Below the pieces are notes generated by a model. It saw nothing but the letters and a program-made list of their open reading frames with translations, was not told the origin of the DNA and searched no databases. From positions 62,001-126,000 of the forward strand of contig NZ_JYLK01000003.1 of NCBI RefSeq assembly GCF_001439805.1: a stretch of DNA of 64,000 nucleotides, in the 5' to 3' direction. Source of the DNA: Pseudomonas trivialis. Its GTDB lineage: Bacteria > Pseudomonadota > Gammaproteobacteria > Pseudomonadales > Pseudomonadaceae. A program made the position numbers and the translations under genes. This document shows positions 26,234 to 35,042 of the stretch, piece by piece. Each line of letters begins with the position of its first letter. Position 1 is the stretch's first letter.

Positions 26234-27193
26234 ATGGACAAGGCCCGCGCCGTCGAACACTTTCTCTATTACCTCGCTCACCACCCGGCCCTTGAAGGCC
26301 TGAGCCGCCCTACCGTGTTGCTGGGCCATACCGAGCGCTACGACGCCATCGCCCAGGCCATCACCCACGGCAGCAACGCCCGTTTCAACTTCCAGGTGCA
26401 GCGCCTGGACCTGGCTGCCAGCGACGCCCTGGCCCAGTCCATCGAAGCCTGCGACCTGTACCTGTTTCTCTATGATTCCTCGACCCTGCCCAACCCACGC
26501 GCCGAAGGCCCGGACTTCATCCGCGCCTTGCAGGGCGTGATGGCGGAGCATTGGAAGAAATCCCTGCTGTTCAAGGACTATGGCGACTATTTCTACGACA
26601 CGTTCAGCGTCGCGCCACAGCGCATTGCCGACCTTAACGCCACGCTGATCCGGCGCATGAGCCAGGCCAACGTGCTGAGCTTTACCGACAAGCACGGTTC
26701 ACGCATTGAGGCGCCGATGAGCAGCATCAAGAAGTGGACCAATATCAACGGGGTCGGCAACCACGACCTCGCCCCCGGCGAGATCGCCACCCACAGTGAA
26801 GCCATCAATGGCCAGGTGCGCTTTGTCGGCACCTTTCTGAGCACCATCCCGTTTGCGCGCAAGTACGGCGTGCTGGAGTCTCCGCTGGAGCTGTGGATCG
26901 AGAACTCGACTATCTGCAGCGTGGCCAGCGAGGTGCCGGGGCTGGCGGATGACTTCAACAAGTACCTGAATGCCAACCCGTCCAATCGTCGTGTCGAGGA
27001 ACTGGGGATCGGCACCAACGAAGGGGTGAAGGATTTGTATGCGCGCAATGCGGGCTTCGAGGAGCGCCACTGCGGGTTGCATCTGGGACTGGGCGGCGGG
27101 CAGAAAGGCAGCCACCACCTGGACCTGATCTTCGCCAGCGGCGTGTTGGCGCTGGATGACAAGCCGGTGTTTGATGGCACGTTTGCGTTTTAG
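26234..27193 (+). CDS. M29-family (AmpS-like) metallopeptidase beside the small peptide
   Basis: A 319-residue protein resembling aminopeptidase T/AmpS (peptidase family M29). Metal-ligand regions are retained in order: LAPGEIATHSEAINGQVRF (Glu of APGE, about residue 181), VEELGIGTNEGVKDLYARN (Glu, about 256), HCGLHLGLGG (His, about 280) and SHHLDLIFASG (HxD, about 295), then DGTF near the C-terminus. The N-terminal half (LLGHTERYDAIAQAITHG) is a divergent Rossmann-like domain. It is shorter than typical 400-residue M29 enzymes. The start follows AAGGA. The gene stops 37 bases before a truncated transposase. It could trim or modify the 45-residue peptide; housekeeping peptidase activity is the alternative. 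Confidence 0.7.
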   Translation: MDKARAVEHFLYYLAHHPALEGLSRPTVLLGHTERYDAIAQAITHGSNARFNFQVQRLDLAASDALAQSIEACDLYLFLYDSSTLPNPRAEGPDFIRALQGVMAEHWKKSLLFKDYGDYFYDTFSVAPQRIADLNATLIRRMSQANVLSFTDKHGSRIEAPMSSIKKWTNINGVGNHDLAPGEIATHSEAINGQVRFVGTFLSTIPFARKYGVLESPLELWIENSTICSVASEVPGLADDFNKYLNANPSNRRVEELGIGTNEGVKDLYARNAGFEERHCGLHLGLGGGQKGSHHLDLIFASGVLALDDKPVFDGTFAF

Positions 27194-27230
27194 CAGAACT
27201 TCAGGATGACGCAGCTCTCACAGTGGCATT

Positions 27231-27977
27231 GTGGGCGAGTCCGATGCGCAAAAAATGCGCACGCCTTCTGGCAAGTTCGTGGCGTACAACATCCAAAGCG
27301 CCGTGGACGCTGAACATTGTCTGATTCTGCACCATGAGGTAACTCAGGATGGCGCTGATCGGCAGCAGCTTGAGCCAATGGCAAAAGCTGCTAAAACCGA
27401 GCTGAATCAATCGCAATTAAGCGTCACGGCCGATGCCGGCTACTCCAATGGCGAACAGTTTCAAGCCTGTGAAGATGTCGGCATCATGGCCTTCGTACCG
27501 CCTAATCGCTCGGTCAACAATCAAGGTGACGGTACTGTTTTTTTTGATCGCACGGACTTCAAATACGAGGAACAACGCGACGCTTATCAATGCCCTGGCG
27601 GTAAATGGCTAACACTTAAGCAGATGAGCAAAGACAATCGGATTTATCAGGCGACTATCGCCGATTGTGGCGTTTGTCCGTTAAAAAGCCGCTGTACCAA
27701 AACGAGCCGCCGCTACCTCACGCGCCATGCTCATGAAGCCGCTTTTGAACGGATGGAGCAGCGAATGCGGGCCCATCCCGAGATGATGGCTAGCCGACGA
27801 TCTATCGTCGAACACCCCTTCGGTAATCTCAAGCAATGGCTATTTGGCAATGGCCGGTTCTTGCTACGACAGCTGAAAGGCGCCAGAGCCGAAATGGCAC
27901 TGGCGGTACAAGCCTACAACCTGAAAAGGGCGATCAAGGTGCTCGGAGCACAAAAGCTGATGGCGTTGATGGGCTGA
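27231..27977 (+). pseudogene. Truncated IS1182-type transposase (C-terminal part only)
   Basis: About 249 codons of a DDE transposase of the IS1182 type. The fragment begins inside the conserved block (GESDAQKMRTPSGKFVAYN), contains VTADAGYSN (second Asp), the CPGGKWL / CGVCPLKSRCTK zinc-like insert and RRSIVEHPFGNLKQW (catalytic Glu), and runs to a natural C-terminus. The N-terminal half with the first catalytic Asp is missing, and the reading frame closes about 20 bases upstream. No full terminal repeats are seen. It is therefore a remnant, not an active element, and marks a rearrangement point next to the peptide/M29 genes. Confidence 0.9.
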
Positions 27978-28003
27978 GAGGCCCATTATTTTTCAGATTT
28001 CAG

Positions 28004-28041
28004 AAAAGCCAATGCCCCGACAAGTCGGGGCATTGGCTTTT
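28004..28041. terminator. Strong bidirectional terminator
   Basis: AAAAGCCAATGCCCCGAC and GTCGGGGCATTGGCTTTT are perfect complements (18 bp) with a 2-base loop. It lies between the transposase remnant and the end of rluB, and A/T runs on both arms allow termination from either side. Confidence 0.9.
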
Positions 28042-28109
28042 AAGTAGCGGCAGACTGCGTTTTCACACAGTCCGCCGAAGGTTGGCGTTTTTTTTATGCA
28101 GCACTTACA

Positions 28110-29333
28110 TCACTGCGGCTTCTTGCGACCAAACCCAGGACGCTGACCGGAACCGGCCGGGGCGCCACGGCGCTTGCCCGATGGCTCGTCGGCGACCAGT
28201 TTCGGGCCGGGACGCTTGTTCACCGCCGGCTTGGCCGGGCGCTTGGTGCTGGCGCTGTCGGCCGGGCGGTCCGCTTCACCACGGTTGCTGCGACCGCCGC
28301 TTGGCGCTTCGCCACGGGCAGGGCGCGGGGCGCGCGGTGCACGCTCGCCTTCCTGGCGCGATGGCGCGGCAGGACGACGCTCACCTTCGATCTGCGGTTG
28401 ACGGGAAATACGTCCGCCGGTCGCCGGCGCATCCAGCGCAGGGCGCAGGGTGCGTGCCACACGCTCGGTGCGGGGCACTGGGCGCGACGATTTGCGCTGC
28501 ATGCGCTCAAGCTTGTCTTTGCTCTTGGCGTTCATCTGCGGCATGGCGACCGGCGTCAGGCCGACTTCAGCGCTGAGGATGTCGACTTCGTACTGGCTCA
28601 TTTCGCGCCAGCGGCCCATCGGCAGGTCCGAGTTGAGGAACACCGGGCCGAAACGCACGCGCTTCAGGCGGCTGACCACCAGGCCCTGGGATTCCCACAG
28701 GCGGCGCACTTCACGGTTGCGGCCTTCCATCACCACGCAGTGGTACCAGTGGTTGAAACCTTCGCCACCGGGGGCCTGCTTGATGTCGGTGAATTTGGCC
28801 GGGCCGTCTTCGAGCACCACGCCCGCCTTGAGGCGTTCGATCATCTCATCGTCGACTTCGCCACGTACGCGCACCGCGTATTCACGGTCCATCTCGTAGG
28901 ACGGGTGCATCAGGCGGTTGGCCAGCTCACCGTCGGTGGTGAACATCAGCAAGCCGGTGGTGTTGATGTCCAGGCGGCCGATGTTGATCCAGCGGCCTTC
29001 CTTGGGCTTGGGCATCTTGTCGAACACGGTCGGACGGCCTTCCGGGTCGTCACGGGTGCAGATCTCGCCGTCGGGCTTGTTGTACATGATCACACGGCGC
29101 ACCGATTCGGCGGCCTCTTCACGCTTGATGACCTTGCCATCAATGGTGATTGCATCGTGCAAATCGACGCGCTGGCCGAGGGTCGCCTCAACGCCGTTGA
29201 CCTTGATGCGCTTCTGGGTGATCCAGGCTTCGACGTCGCGGCGCGAGCCCACGCCGATACGCGCCAGCACCTTTTGCAGTTTTTCGCCTGCTGGGCCGAT
29301 TTCCTGGCTGTCGTTCTGGTCTTTGTCGTTCAT
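28110..29333 (-). CDS. rluB: 23S rRNA pseudouridine(2605) synthase RluB
   Basis: A 407-residue RsuA-family pseudouridine synthase. The S4-like RNA-binding domain (KLQKVLARIGVGSRRDVEAWI) is at residues about 18-38. The catalytic Asp is in INIGRLDINTTGLLMFTTDGELAN (about 118). A long, basic, disordered C-terminal tail (about 270-407, rich in R, P, G, A, S) is common in Pseudomonas RluB. The ATG start (MNDKDQND) is chosen over an in-frame GTG 9 bases upstream because GGGAGG sits 8 bases before it. Confidence 0.94.
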   Translation of the reverse strand: MNDKDQNDSQEIGPAGEKLQKVLARIGVGSRRDVEAWITQKRIKVNGVEATLGQRVDLHDAITIDGKVIKREEAAESVRRVIMYNKPDGEICTRDDPEGRPTVFDKMPKPKEGRWINIGRLDINTTGLLMFTTDGELANRLMHPSYEMDREYAVRVRGEVDDEMIERLKAGVVLEDGPAKFTDIKQAPGGEGFNHWYHCVVMEGRNREVRRLWESQGLVVSRLKRVRFGPVFLNSDLPMGRWREMSQYEVDILSAEVGLTPVAMPQMNAKSKDKLERMQRKSSRPVPRTERVARTLRPALDAPATGGRISRQPQIEGERRPAAPSRQEGERAPRAPRPARGEAPSGGRSNRGEADRPADSASTKRPAKPAVNKRPGPKLVADEPSGKRRGAPAGSGQRPGFGRKKPQ

Positions 29334-29477
29334 CTTAAGCACCTCCCGGTGGGTCGATTCAGGCCTGGCCTGAAGGATGTTGAAAGCGGGGCTTTGCGCG
29401 ACTGCGTCGGCAAAGGGTCGCGAATCATACGCGTATGGCGCGCATTGCGCATCACAGAGTAGTCGATAAGGCCCCGG

Positions 29478-29669
29478 TCATTTGCTTTTCCGCCGACCGG
29501 TGGCGCCCAGCGCGAGCAGACGCAGTTCGGCTTCGGCCAGCACCGTGCGTCTGTCGACCTTGTCGAGTTTCTTCCAGACACGGATTTCGCGCTTGCTGCG
29601 GCCGCAGCCGACACAGATGTCGTCGCTGAATTTGCAGATGCTGATGCAGGGGTCTTTGCTGGAACTCAT
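29478..29669 (-). CDS. DUF1289 small cysteine-motif protein
   Basis: A 63-residue protein of the DUF1289 family. The signature is CISICKFSDDICVGCGRSKREIRVWKKL: four cysteines placed like an iron-sulphur or zinc site (C8, C12, C19, C22). It is usually a monocistronic housekeeping gene of unknown role. The ATG follows a GGAGGAT-type site. No motif points to a reaction. Confidence 0.85.
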   Translation of the reverse strand: MSSSKDPCISICKFSDDICVGCGRSKREIRVWKKLDKVDRRTVLAEAELRLLALGATGRRKSK

Positions 29670-29739
29670 GGGCGATCCTCCGTGGGTGCTGGCGGCATTC
29701 TTGCGCCAGCACCTGACACAGACAGCACCTTACCCTGGA

Positions 29740-30138
29740 TTACGGCAGAGGTTTGACACTGAATACTTTGCCAGTCTTCGAAAGTTTGGCTTGCCAAGGC
29801 TTGCCATTGCAGTCGAGCTTGACCAAGACAGGAATGGTTGTGCCGTCATCGTCCTTGAACGCCGTGGGTTTGCACCCGGCCGGCAGCATGTTGCTGGCCC
29901 CGATGAATAACGCATCAGACGAACCCGGGCGGAAATACACGGGACGCTCCACTCCGGTTGGCCCGGTACTTACACCAATAGCGCCAGTGGGCGCGGCCCC
30001 ATCGATGATTTTGACGCTGACATCACCACCGAGCGGGTTATAGGTCGCAGCAAGTGCTTGAGCAGAGATAAAGGCATCCAGGCCCATTAACGCTATCGCG
30101 CCCAATGAAGCCACGAGGTATCGACGAGTGCTTTTCAT
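29740..30138 (-). CDS. Secreted hypothetical protein
   Basis: A 132-residue protein with a signal peptide: MKSTRR, then a hydrophobic core to about residue 25, and likely cleavage after AQALA. The mature part is about 100 residues, probably beta-rich (VSVKIIDGAAPTGAIGVSTGPTG, ...VERPVYFRPGSSD), and has two cysteines (AGCKP and LDCNG) that may form a disulphide. The ATG follows AAGGATGATCC. It has no recognised domain. It lies between the DUF1289 gene and scpB, on the same strand but with its own spacing. Confidence 0.7.
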   Translation of the reverse strand: MKSTRRYLVASLGAIALMGLDAFISAQALAATYNPLGGDVSVKIIDGAAPTGAIGVSTGPTGVERPVYFRPGSSDALFIGASNMLPAGCKPTAFKDDDGTTIPVLVKLDCNGKPWQAKLSKTGKVFSVKPLP

Positions 30139-30277
30139 AATGGATCATCCTTATCAAAAGAGAGGGACTGCCACCACCGCAGAATGAAAAGGCACAAGCG
30201 CAATGGCGTTCGGCAAGTAAACGCCGGGCACCGGGGTGGAACAACTGTCAGAACTAACAGGTAGGCAGGCGGGAAAA

Positions 30278-31198
30278 TCAGGGTTCCAACGAACGGCGCT
30301 CGTTCTCGATCGCTTCAGCCAAGGCCTGGGCTTCGGCCTCTTCGTCACTCAATTGAGGGGGGGCCAGCGCCGCAACGGCGGCCAGGAGTTTTTCCCGGGC
30401 GGCCGCAACGCCGAGACGGTCTTCTTCGGGTTCTGCCTGGGCTTCAGGTTCAACGCTCAACGAGGATTCAGGCTCGGCAGAGCCCTCTCGCAGCAGATCA
30501 TCGAAGTCGGTCTTGATGCCCTGCTCCATATCGTCCAGTTCCAGCAGCAAGGTATGGAAGCTGGTTTCGTCCTTCGGCTCTTCAGGCTCGGCGCTCGCAT
30601 CGGCCAGTTCCTGCAGGCTCGCGGGCACCGGCGCATCATCGAAATCGAGCACCGGCTCGGCTTCCATCTCGCGCAATTCGGCGAGGGGCGGAAGATCGTC
30701 GAGGTTCTTCAGGTTGAAATGGTCGAGGAACACCTTGGTGGTGGCGAACATTGCCGGTTTACCCGGTACGTCGCGGTAGCCGACGATGCGGATCCATTCG
30801 CGCTCCAGCAAGGTCTTGACGATATGGCTGTTCACCGCCACGCCACGCACATCCTCGATTTCGCCCCGCGTGATCGGCTGGCGATAGGCGATCAGCGCCA
30901 TGGTTTCCAGCATCGCCCGTGAATAGCGCTGCGGGCGTTCTTCCCACAGGCGGCCGACCCACGGGGAAAATTTCTCACGGATCTGCAGGCGATAACCCGA
31001 CGCCACCTCGCGCAATTCAAAGGCGCGGCCGTCGCAGGACTTGCGCAGGATCTCCAGCGCCTTCTTGAACACCGGCGGCTCGGGACGTTCGGCCTCTTCA
31101 AAGAGTTCGAACAGGCGCTCAAGAGATTGCGGCTTGCCCGAGGCCAGGAGGAAGGCTTCCAGCAACGGCGCCAGTTCACGGGGTTCAGTCAGATTCAT
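30278..31198 (-). CDS. scpB: Segregation and condensation protein ScpB
   Basis: The 306-residue winged-helix (kite) subunit of the SMC-ScpAB condensin-like complex. Diagnostic blocks are RYSRAMLETMALIAYRQPITRGEIEDVRGVAVNS (about 93-126) and RIVGYRDVPGKPAMFATTKVFLDHF. The acidic tail beyond residue 180 (A/E/D-rich) is longer than in Bacillus but usual in Pseudomonas. It is 12 bases downstream of scpA on the same strand, so they form an operon. Confidence 0.95.
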   Translation of the reverse strand: MNLTEPRELAPLLEAFLLASGKPQSLERLFELFEEAERPEPPVFKKALEILRKSCDGRAFELREVASGYRLQIREKFSPWVGRLWEERPQRYSRAMLETMALIAYRQPITRGEIEDVRGVAVNSHIVKTLLEREWIRIVGYRDVPGKPAMFATTKVFLDHFNLKNLDDLPPLAELREMEAEPVLDFDDAPVPASLQELADASAEPEEPKDETSFHTLLLELDDMEQGIKTDFDDLLREGSAEPESSLSVEPEAQAEPEEDRLGVAAAREKLLAAVAALAPPQLSDEEAEAQALAEAIENERRSLEP

Positions 31199-31210
31199 CG
31201 ATTCAGCTCT

Positions 31211-32029
31211 TTATTCGGCTCGCGCCCGCACGTGGATAGCCGCAAAAGGCTCATTCTGCACCAGCTCGACCAGGGATTCCTTGACCAGTTCGAGGATCGC
31301 CATGAACGTGACCACTACACCCAGGCGCCCCTCCTCGGCGGTGAACAGCTCGACAAACGGCACAAACCCGCCGCCCTTTAGGCGTTCGAGTACGTCGCTC
31401 ATGCGCTCGCGGGTCGACAGTGCCTCGCGGCTGACCTGGTGGCTTTCAAACATGTCGCCACGGCGCAGCACTTCGGCCATGGACATCAGCAATTCCTCCA
31501 GGCTCACGTCCGGCAACAGCTTGCGCGCACGGGCCTCGGGCGCGTCCAGCTTGGGTACCACCACGTCGCGGCCGACGCGGCTGAGGCCGTCGATGCCTTC
31601 GGCGGCCGCCTTGAAGCGTTCGTATTCCTGCAGGCGGCGGATCAGCTCGGCGCGCGGGTCGTCTTCCTCGGCCTCGACGGTTTCGGAACGTGGCAGCAGC
31701 ATGCGCGACTTGATCTCGGCAAGCATGGCGGCCATCACCAGGTACTCGGCAGCCAGTTCCAGGCGCACCGACTGCATCAACTCGACATAGCCCATGTACT
31801 GGCGGGTGATTTCCGCCACCGGAATGTCGAGGATGTTGATGTTTTGCTTGCGGATCAGGTACAGCAGCAAGTCCAGCGGGCCTTCGAAAGCTTCAAGGAA
31901 CACTTCCAGGGCGTCCGGCGGGATGTACAGGTCCAGCGGCATTTCCATCACGGCCTGGCCGTAGACCATGGCAAAGGGCAGTTCCTGCTGGGCGCCCGCC
32001 TGGGGGTCGGCGGTTTCCACGGCCGACAT
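31211..32029 (-). CDS. scpA: Segregation and condensation protein ScpA
   Basis: The 272-residue kleisin subunit. The family motif FEGPLDLLLYLIRKQNINILDIPVAEIT is at about residues 48-75. The C-terminal winged helix (VVVTFMAILELVKESLVELVQNE) binds the SMC head. The start lies directly against the stop codon of the Sua5/YciO-type gene, with no gap, and scpB follows 12 bases later: a compact operon. Confidence 0.95.
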   Translation of the reverse strand: MSAVETADPQAGAQQELPFAMVYGQAVMEMPLDLYIPPDALEVFLEAFEGPLDLLLYLIRKQNINILDIPVAEITRQYMGYVELMQSVRLELAAEYLVMAAMLAEIKSRMLLPRSETVEAEEDDPRAELIRRLQEYERFKAAAEGIDGLSRVGRDVVVPKLDAPEARARKLLPDVSLEELLMSMAEVLRRGDMFESHQVSREALSTRERMSDVLERLKGGGFVPFVELFTAEEGRLGVVVTFMAILELVKESLVELVQNEPFAAIHVRARAE

Positions 32030-32659
32030 TCAGGCCTCGACCATGAAGGGCGTCGGGTCGCCGCAACCGACCCGCACCACCTGCGGCTCGCCGTCAGCCA
32101 GATTGATCACGGTGGAGGCCTTGCCGCCGCCGAAGCCGCCGTCGATGATCAGGTCCACCTGTTTTTCCAGGAGCTGACGCATTTCGTAGGGGTCTTCCAG
32201 CGGCTCGGTGTCGCCGGGCATGATCAACGACACGCTCATCAGCGGCTCGCCCAGCTCGGCCAGCAGCGCCAGGGCAATCGGATGCTCGGGCACGCGCAGG
32301 CCGATGGTGCGTTTCTTCGGGTGCAGCAACAGGCGCGGCACTTCGCGGGTGGCGTTGAGAATAAAGGTGTAGGGCCCGGGCAGATGGGCCTTGAGCAAGC
32401 GAAAGGTGCCGGTGTCGACCTTGGCGAACAGGCCCAGTTGGGACAGGTCGCTGCAGATCAGCGCAAAGTTGTGGTTTTTGTCCAGGTCACGCAGGCGTCT
32501 TACACGCTCGACCGCGTTCTTGTCGCCGATCTGGCAACCGATAGCGTAGGACGAATCGGTAGGGTAGATCACCACGCCGCCGGCGCGGATGATCTCGACC
32601 GCCTGTTTGATCAGGCGCGCCTGGGGGTTTTCCGGATGAATCTGGAAGAATTGGCTCAC
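32030..32659 (-). CDS. Sua5/YciO/TsaC-family protein
   Basis: A 209-residue YrdC-fold protein, probably in the YciO branch of L-threonylcarbamoyladenylate synthases, which acts in the N6-threonylcarbamoyl-adenosine tRNA modification pathway or an uncharacterised side role. Motifs are GGVVIYPTDSSYAIGCQIGDKNAVERVRRLR (about 28-58), HLPGPYTFIL and KRTIGLRVPEHPIALALL. The start is GTG (VSQFFQIHP), with AGGTAGAGCAC before it. It is followed without a gap by scpA and preceded by the PHP phosphoesterase gene. Confidence 0.9.
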   Translation of the reverse strand: MSQFFQIHPENPQARLIKQAVEIIRAGGVVIYPTDSSYAIGCQIGDKNAVERVRRLRDLDKNHNFALICSDLSQLGLFAKVDTGTFRLLKAHLPGPYTFILNATREVPRLLLHPKKRTIGLRVPEHPIALALLAELGEPLMSVSLIMPGDTEPLEDPYEMRQLLEKQVDLIIDGGFGGGKASTVINLADGEPQVVRVGCGDPTPFMVEA

Positions 32660-32672
32660 GTGCTCTACCTGT

Positions 32673-33536
32673 TCAGACGGTGGCAATAATGGGGTCATGC
32701 TTGAATCGCCCCCACAACAGCGGCAAATCTTCCGGGATCGCGCGGTACTCGCCGATCTCGGACCAGCCGCCTGGGCCATGGAAATCACTGCCGGCACTGA
32801 CCAGCAGACCAAATTCGCGGGCAAGGATCGCCAGGCTGCCCACCTGATCGGCGGGTTGATGCCCGTTGACCACTTCAATCGCGTGGCCGCCGGCACCCAT
32901 ATAGTCGCCAATCAGCTTGCGGCGCTTGCTGCGGGTGAAATCGTAATGCCAGGGATGCGCCAGACTGACCCAGGCCCCGGCAGCCCGCAGGGTCTGCACG
33001 GTATCTTCCAGAGTCGGCCAATGTTGCTTCACATCGCCCAGTTTGCCGGCGCCCAGCCATTTGCGGAACGCTTCGGCGCGGTCCTTCACGAACCCCTCGC
33101 GCACCATCCAGTCGGCGAAGTGCGGCCGGGCCGGCGCATTGCCGCTGTCGCCCAGTTCCTGCTGGATGGCGCGGGCGCCATCGAGGGCGCCGGGCATGCC
33201 TTTGAGGCTCAACTTGCGGCTTATTTCTTCGGACCGCAGCCAGCGACCATCGTGCAATTGGGCGATGGCGGCGACCAGCGCCGGCGCGTTCTGGTCGAAG
33301 TCGTAGCCCAGCACATGAATGGTGGCGCCGCCCCAGGTACACGATAACTCCACGCCATTGACCAGTTGCATGCCCAGGCTCTGGGCTGTCGCGCGGGCCT
33401 CGTCGAGGCCTTCAACGGTATCGTGGTCGGTCAACGCCAGGACTCGCACGCCTTTTTCAAACGCACGCGCAACCAGTACCGCAGGCGCCAGGGCGCCGTC
33501 GGAGGCCGTGCTGTGGCAGTGCAAATCAACATTCAC
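32673..33536 (-). CDS. rnm: PHP-domain phosphoesterase (RNase AM / YciV-like)
   Basis: A 287-residue PHP-family metal-dependent phosphoesterase. Metal-binding motifs are VDLHCHSTASDG (residues 3-14), ALTDHDTVEGLDEA (about 35-48), a Glu in NGVELSCTW and AHPWHYD/SAGSDFHGPGG further on. Homologues act as 5'-3' exonucleases trimming rRNA ends or as 3',5'-nucleoside-bisphosphate phosphatases. The GTG start (VNVDLHCHS) follows GAGGTT. It heads the operon with the YciO-type gene, scpA and scpB, and is divergent from yciB. Confidence 0.9.
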   Translation of the reverse strand: MNVDLHCHSTASDGALAPAVLVARAFEKGVRVLALTDHDTVEGLDEARATAQSLGMQLVNGVELSCTWGGATIHVLGYDFDQNAPALVAAIAQLHDGRWLRSEEISRKLSLKGMPGALDGARAIQQELGDSGNAPARPHFADWMVREGFVKDRAEAFRKWLGAGKLGDVKQHWPTLEDTVQTLRAAGAWVSLAHPWHYDFTRSKRRKLIGDYMGAGGHAIEVVNGHQPADQVGSLAILAREFGLLVSAGSDFHGPGGWSEIGEYRAIPEDLPLLWGRFKHDPIIATV

Positions 33537-33623
33537 GGGGGTCTGTAACCTCAAGTCAGCTGGCGCTATCGCAACCAAGGATGTTTGTTATTATGCCGCC
33601 ACATCCAGCTTCTGGCTCTTACT

Positions 33624-34220
33624 GTGAAACAATTCATCGACTTCATCCCGCTGTTGCTGTTTTTCATTGTTTACAAACTCGACCCTCGGGTCATCGATCT
33701 GGCCGGCCACGAACTCACCTTCGGTGGCATCTACAGCGCCACCGCCGTGCTGATCATCAGCTCTGTCGTGGTCTACGGCGCCATCTTTATCTCCCAGCGC
33801 AAACTCGAAAAAAGCCAATGGCTGACCCTGATCGCCTGCCTCGTCTTCGGCAGCCTGACCTTGGCCTTCCACAGCGAAACCTTCCTTAAATGGAAAGCCC
33901 CGGTGGTGAACTGGCTGTTCGCCCTGGCGTTTATCGGCAGCCACTTCATCGGTGACCGCCTGCTGATCAAGCGGATCATGGGCCACGCGCTGACCCTGCC
34001 GGAGCCTGTGTGGACCCGACTGAACATAGCCTGGATCGTGTTTTTCCTGTTCTGCGGCGCCGCCAACCTGTTCGTCGCCTTTACGTTCCAGGACTACTGG
34101 GTCGACTTCAAAGTCTTCGGCAGCCTGGGCATGACCGTGCTGTTCCTGGTGGCTCAGGGCATCTACCTGTCGCGCCACCTGCATGACACCGACCCCACCA
34201 CGCCGAAAACCGAGGACTGA
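33624..34220 (+). CDS. yciB: Inner-membrane septation-type protein YciB
   Basis: A 198-residue membrane protein with five to six hydrophobic segments, named YciB/IspA, linked to cell-envelope integrity. Typical features are [17 protein letters not shown] at the start, the [31 protein letters not shown] block near 95 and [25 protein letters not shown]. The GTG start (VKQFID) is the family standard. It is followed 1 base later by yciI. Confidence 0.93.
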   Translation: MKQFIDFIPLLLFFIVYKLDPRVIDLAGHELTFGGIYSATAVLIISSVVVYGAIFISQRKLEKSQWLTLIACLVFGSLTLAFHSETFLKWKAPVVNWLFALAFIGSHFIGDRLLIKRIMGHALTLPEPVWTRLNIAWIVFFLFCGAANLFVAFTFQDYWVDFKVFGSLGMTVLFLVAQGIYLSRHLHDTDPTTPKTED

Positions 34221-34221
34221 C

Positions 34222-34521
34222 ATGCTCTACGCCATCATTGCCACCGACGTTGCCCACTCGCTGGAAAAACGCCTGTCCGTGCGCCCGGCCCATGTCGAGC
34301 GCCTGAAAGTGCTGCAAGCCGAAGGCCGGATCGTACTGGCCGGCCCTCACCCGGCGGTGGACAGCAATGACCCGAGCGACGCCGGTTTCAGCGGCAGCCT
34401 AATCGTCGCCGAGTTCGCGTCCCTGGCCGATGCCAGGGCCTGGGCCGACGCCGATCCGTATGTCACGGCGGGCGTGTATGCGAACGTCACCGTCAAACCG
34501 TTCAAGCAAGTCCTGCCTTGA
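34222..34521 (+). CDS. yciI: YciI-family protein
   Basis: A 99-residue YCII/muconolactone-isomerase-like fold protein. Sequence blocks are [29 protein letters not shown] and [35 protein letters not shown], with the conserved His/Asp positions thought to form an active site. Function is unknown. Its start lies 1 base after the yciB stop, so it is translationally coupled. A stem-loop follows. Confidence 0.92.
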   Translation: MLYAIIATDVAHSLEKRLSVRPAHVERLKVLQAEGRIVLAGPHPAVDSNDPSDAGFSGSLIVAEFASLADARAWADADPYVTAGVYANVTVKPFKQVLP

Positions 34522-34529
34522 TTCAGGCG

Positions 34530-34554
34530 GCGCCGAACCTTATCGGTTCGGCGC
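34530..34554 (+). terminator. Stem-loop after yciI
   Basis: GCGCCGAACC and GGTTCGGCGC form a 10-bp stem around TTATC. No T-run follows directly, so it is a probable but not ideal terminator. Confidence 0.6.
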
Positions 34555-34627
34555 GCTCCTAATTGTTCATTATTCCCGGTAACCTGCCGACAACATTCTG
34601 AATATTCGTGTGGAATCAGGAGTTCCG

Positions 34628-35035
34628 ATGCGCTTACCTCAGTTGTGTCTGTTGGCAGTCATCATGGCCGGGGCCACGGCCCACGCTGAAGAAACCTCGA
34701 ACAACGGCAGCTCCACACCGTTGTCTCTGAGTGCGGGCAGCCAGATGAACGAGTTGCAGCAACGCTTGAAAGAAAGTGAACGGCTGCGTGAAGAACTGAG
34801 CAGGCAACTGCAAACTGCGGACACCAACCGTGAAAGCGCTCAACTGAGCCGTTTGCGTCAGGAGAACCAACGCCTGGCCCAGCAGCTTAAAGAAACCCAG
34901 GGCGGGGCCTTGAGCCGCTGGCTCACCGAGCAGCAGCAGTGGTTTGTCACTGGCGCCGCCGTTGCCCTGATCGCCCTGCTGTGCGGGATCTTCGCCAGCG
35001 GTGGGCACCGTCGCCGTCGACAATGGCTAAATTGA
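34628..35035 (+). CDS. Exported coiled-coil, C-terminally membrane-anchored protein
   Basis: A 135-residue protein. The signal peptide is MRLPQLCLLAVIMAGATAHA. Residues about 40-90 form a coiled coil (ELQQRLKESERLREELSRQLQ...). A membrane segment (WFVTGAAVALIALLCGIFASGG) lies near the C-terminus and ends in a basic tail (HRRRRQWLN), so the coiled coil should face the periplasm. The gene starts after AGGAG and ends 7 bases before cpxR, so it is likely co-transcribed with the envelope stress system. Its role may be sensing or scaffolding; I do not recognise a named family. Confidence 0.8.
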   Translation: MRLPQLCLLAVIMAGATAHAEETSNNGSSTPLSLSAGSQMNELQQRLKESERLREELSRQLQTADTNRESAQLSRLRQENQRLAQQLKETQGGALSRWLTEQQQWFVTGAAVALIALLCGIFASGGHRRRRQWLN

Positions 35036-35042
35036 GTGAGTC

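Noticed and set aside
27194..28041. A complete IS1182-type insertion sequence
   Set aside because: The N-terminal half of the transposase and terminal inverted repeats are missing. The strong hairpin at 28004-28041 is a terminator rather than an IS end.
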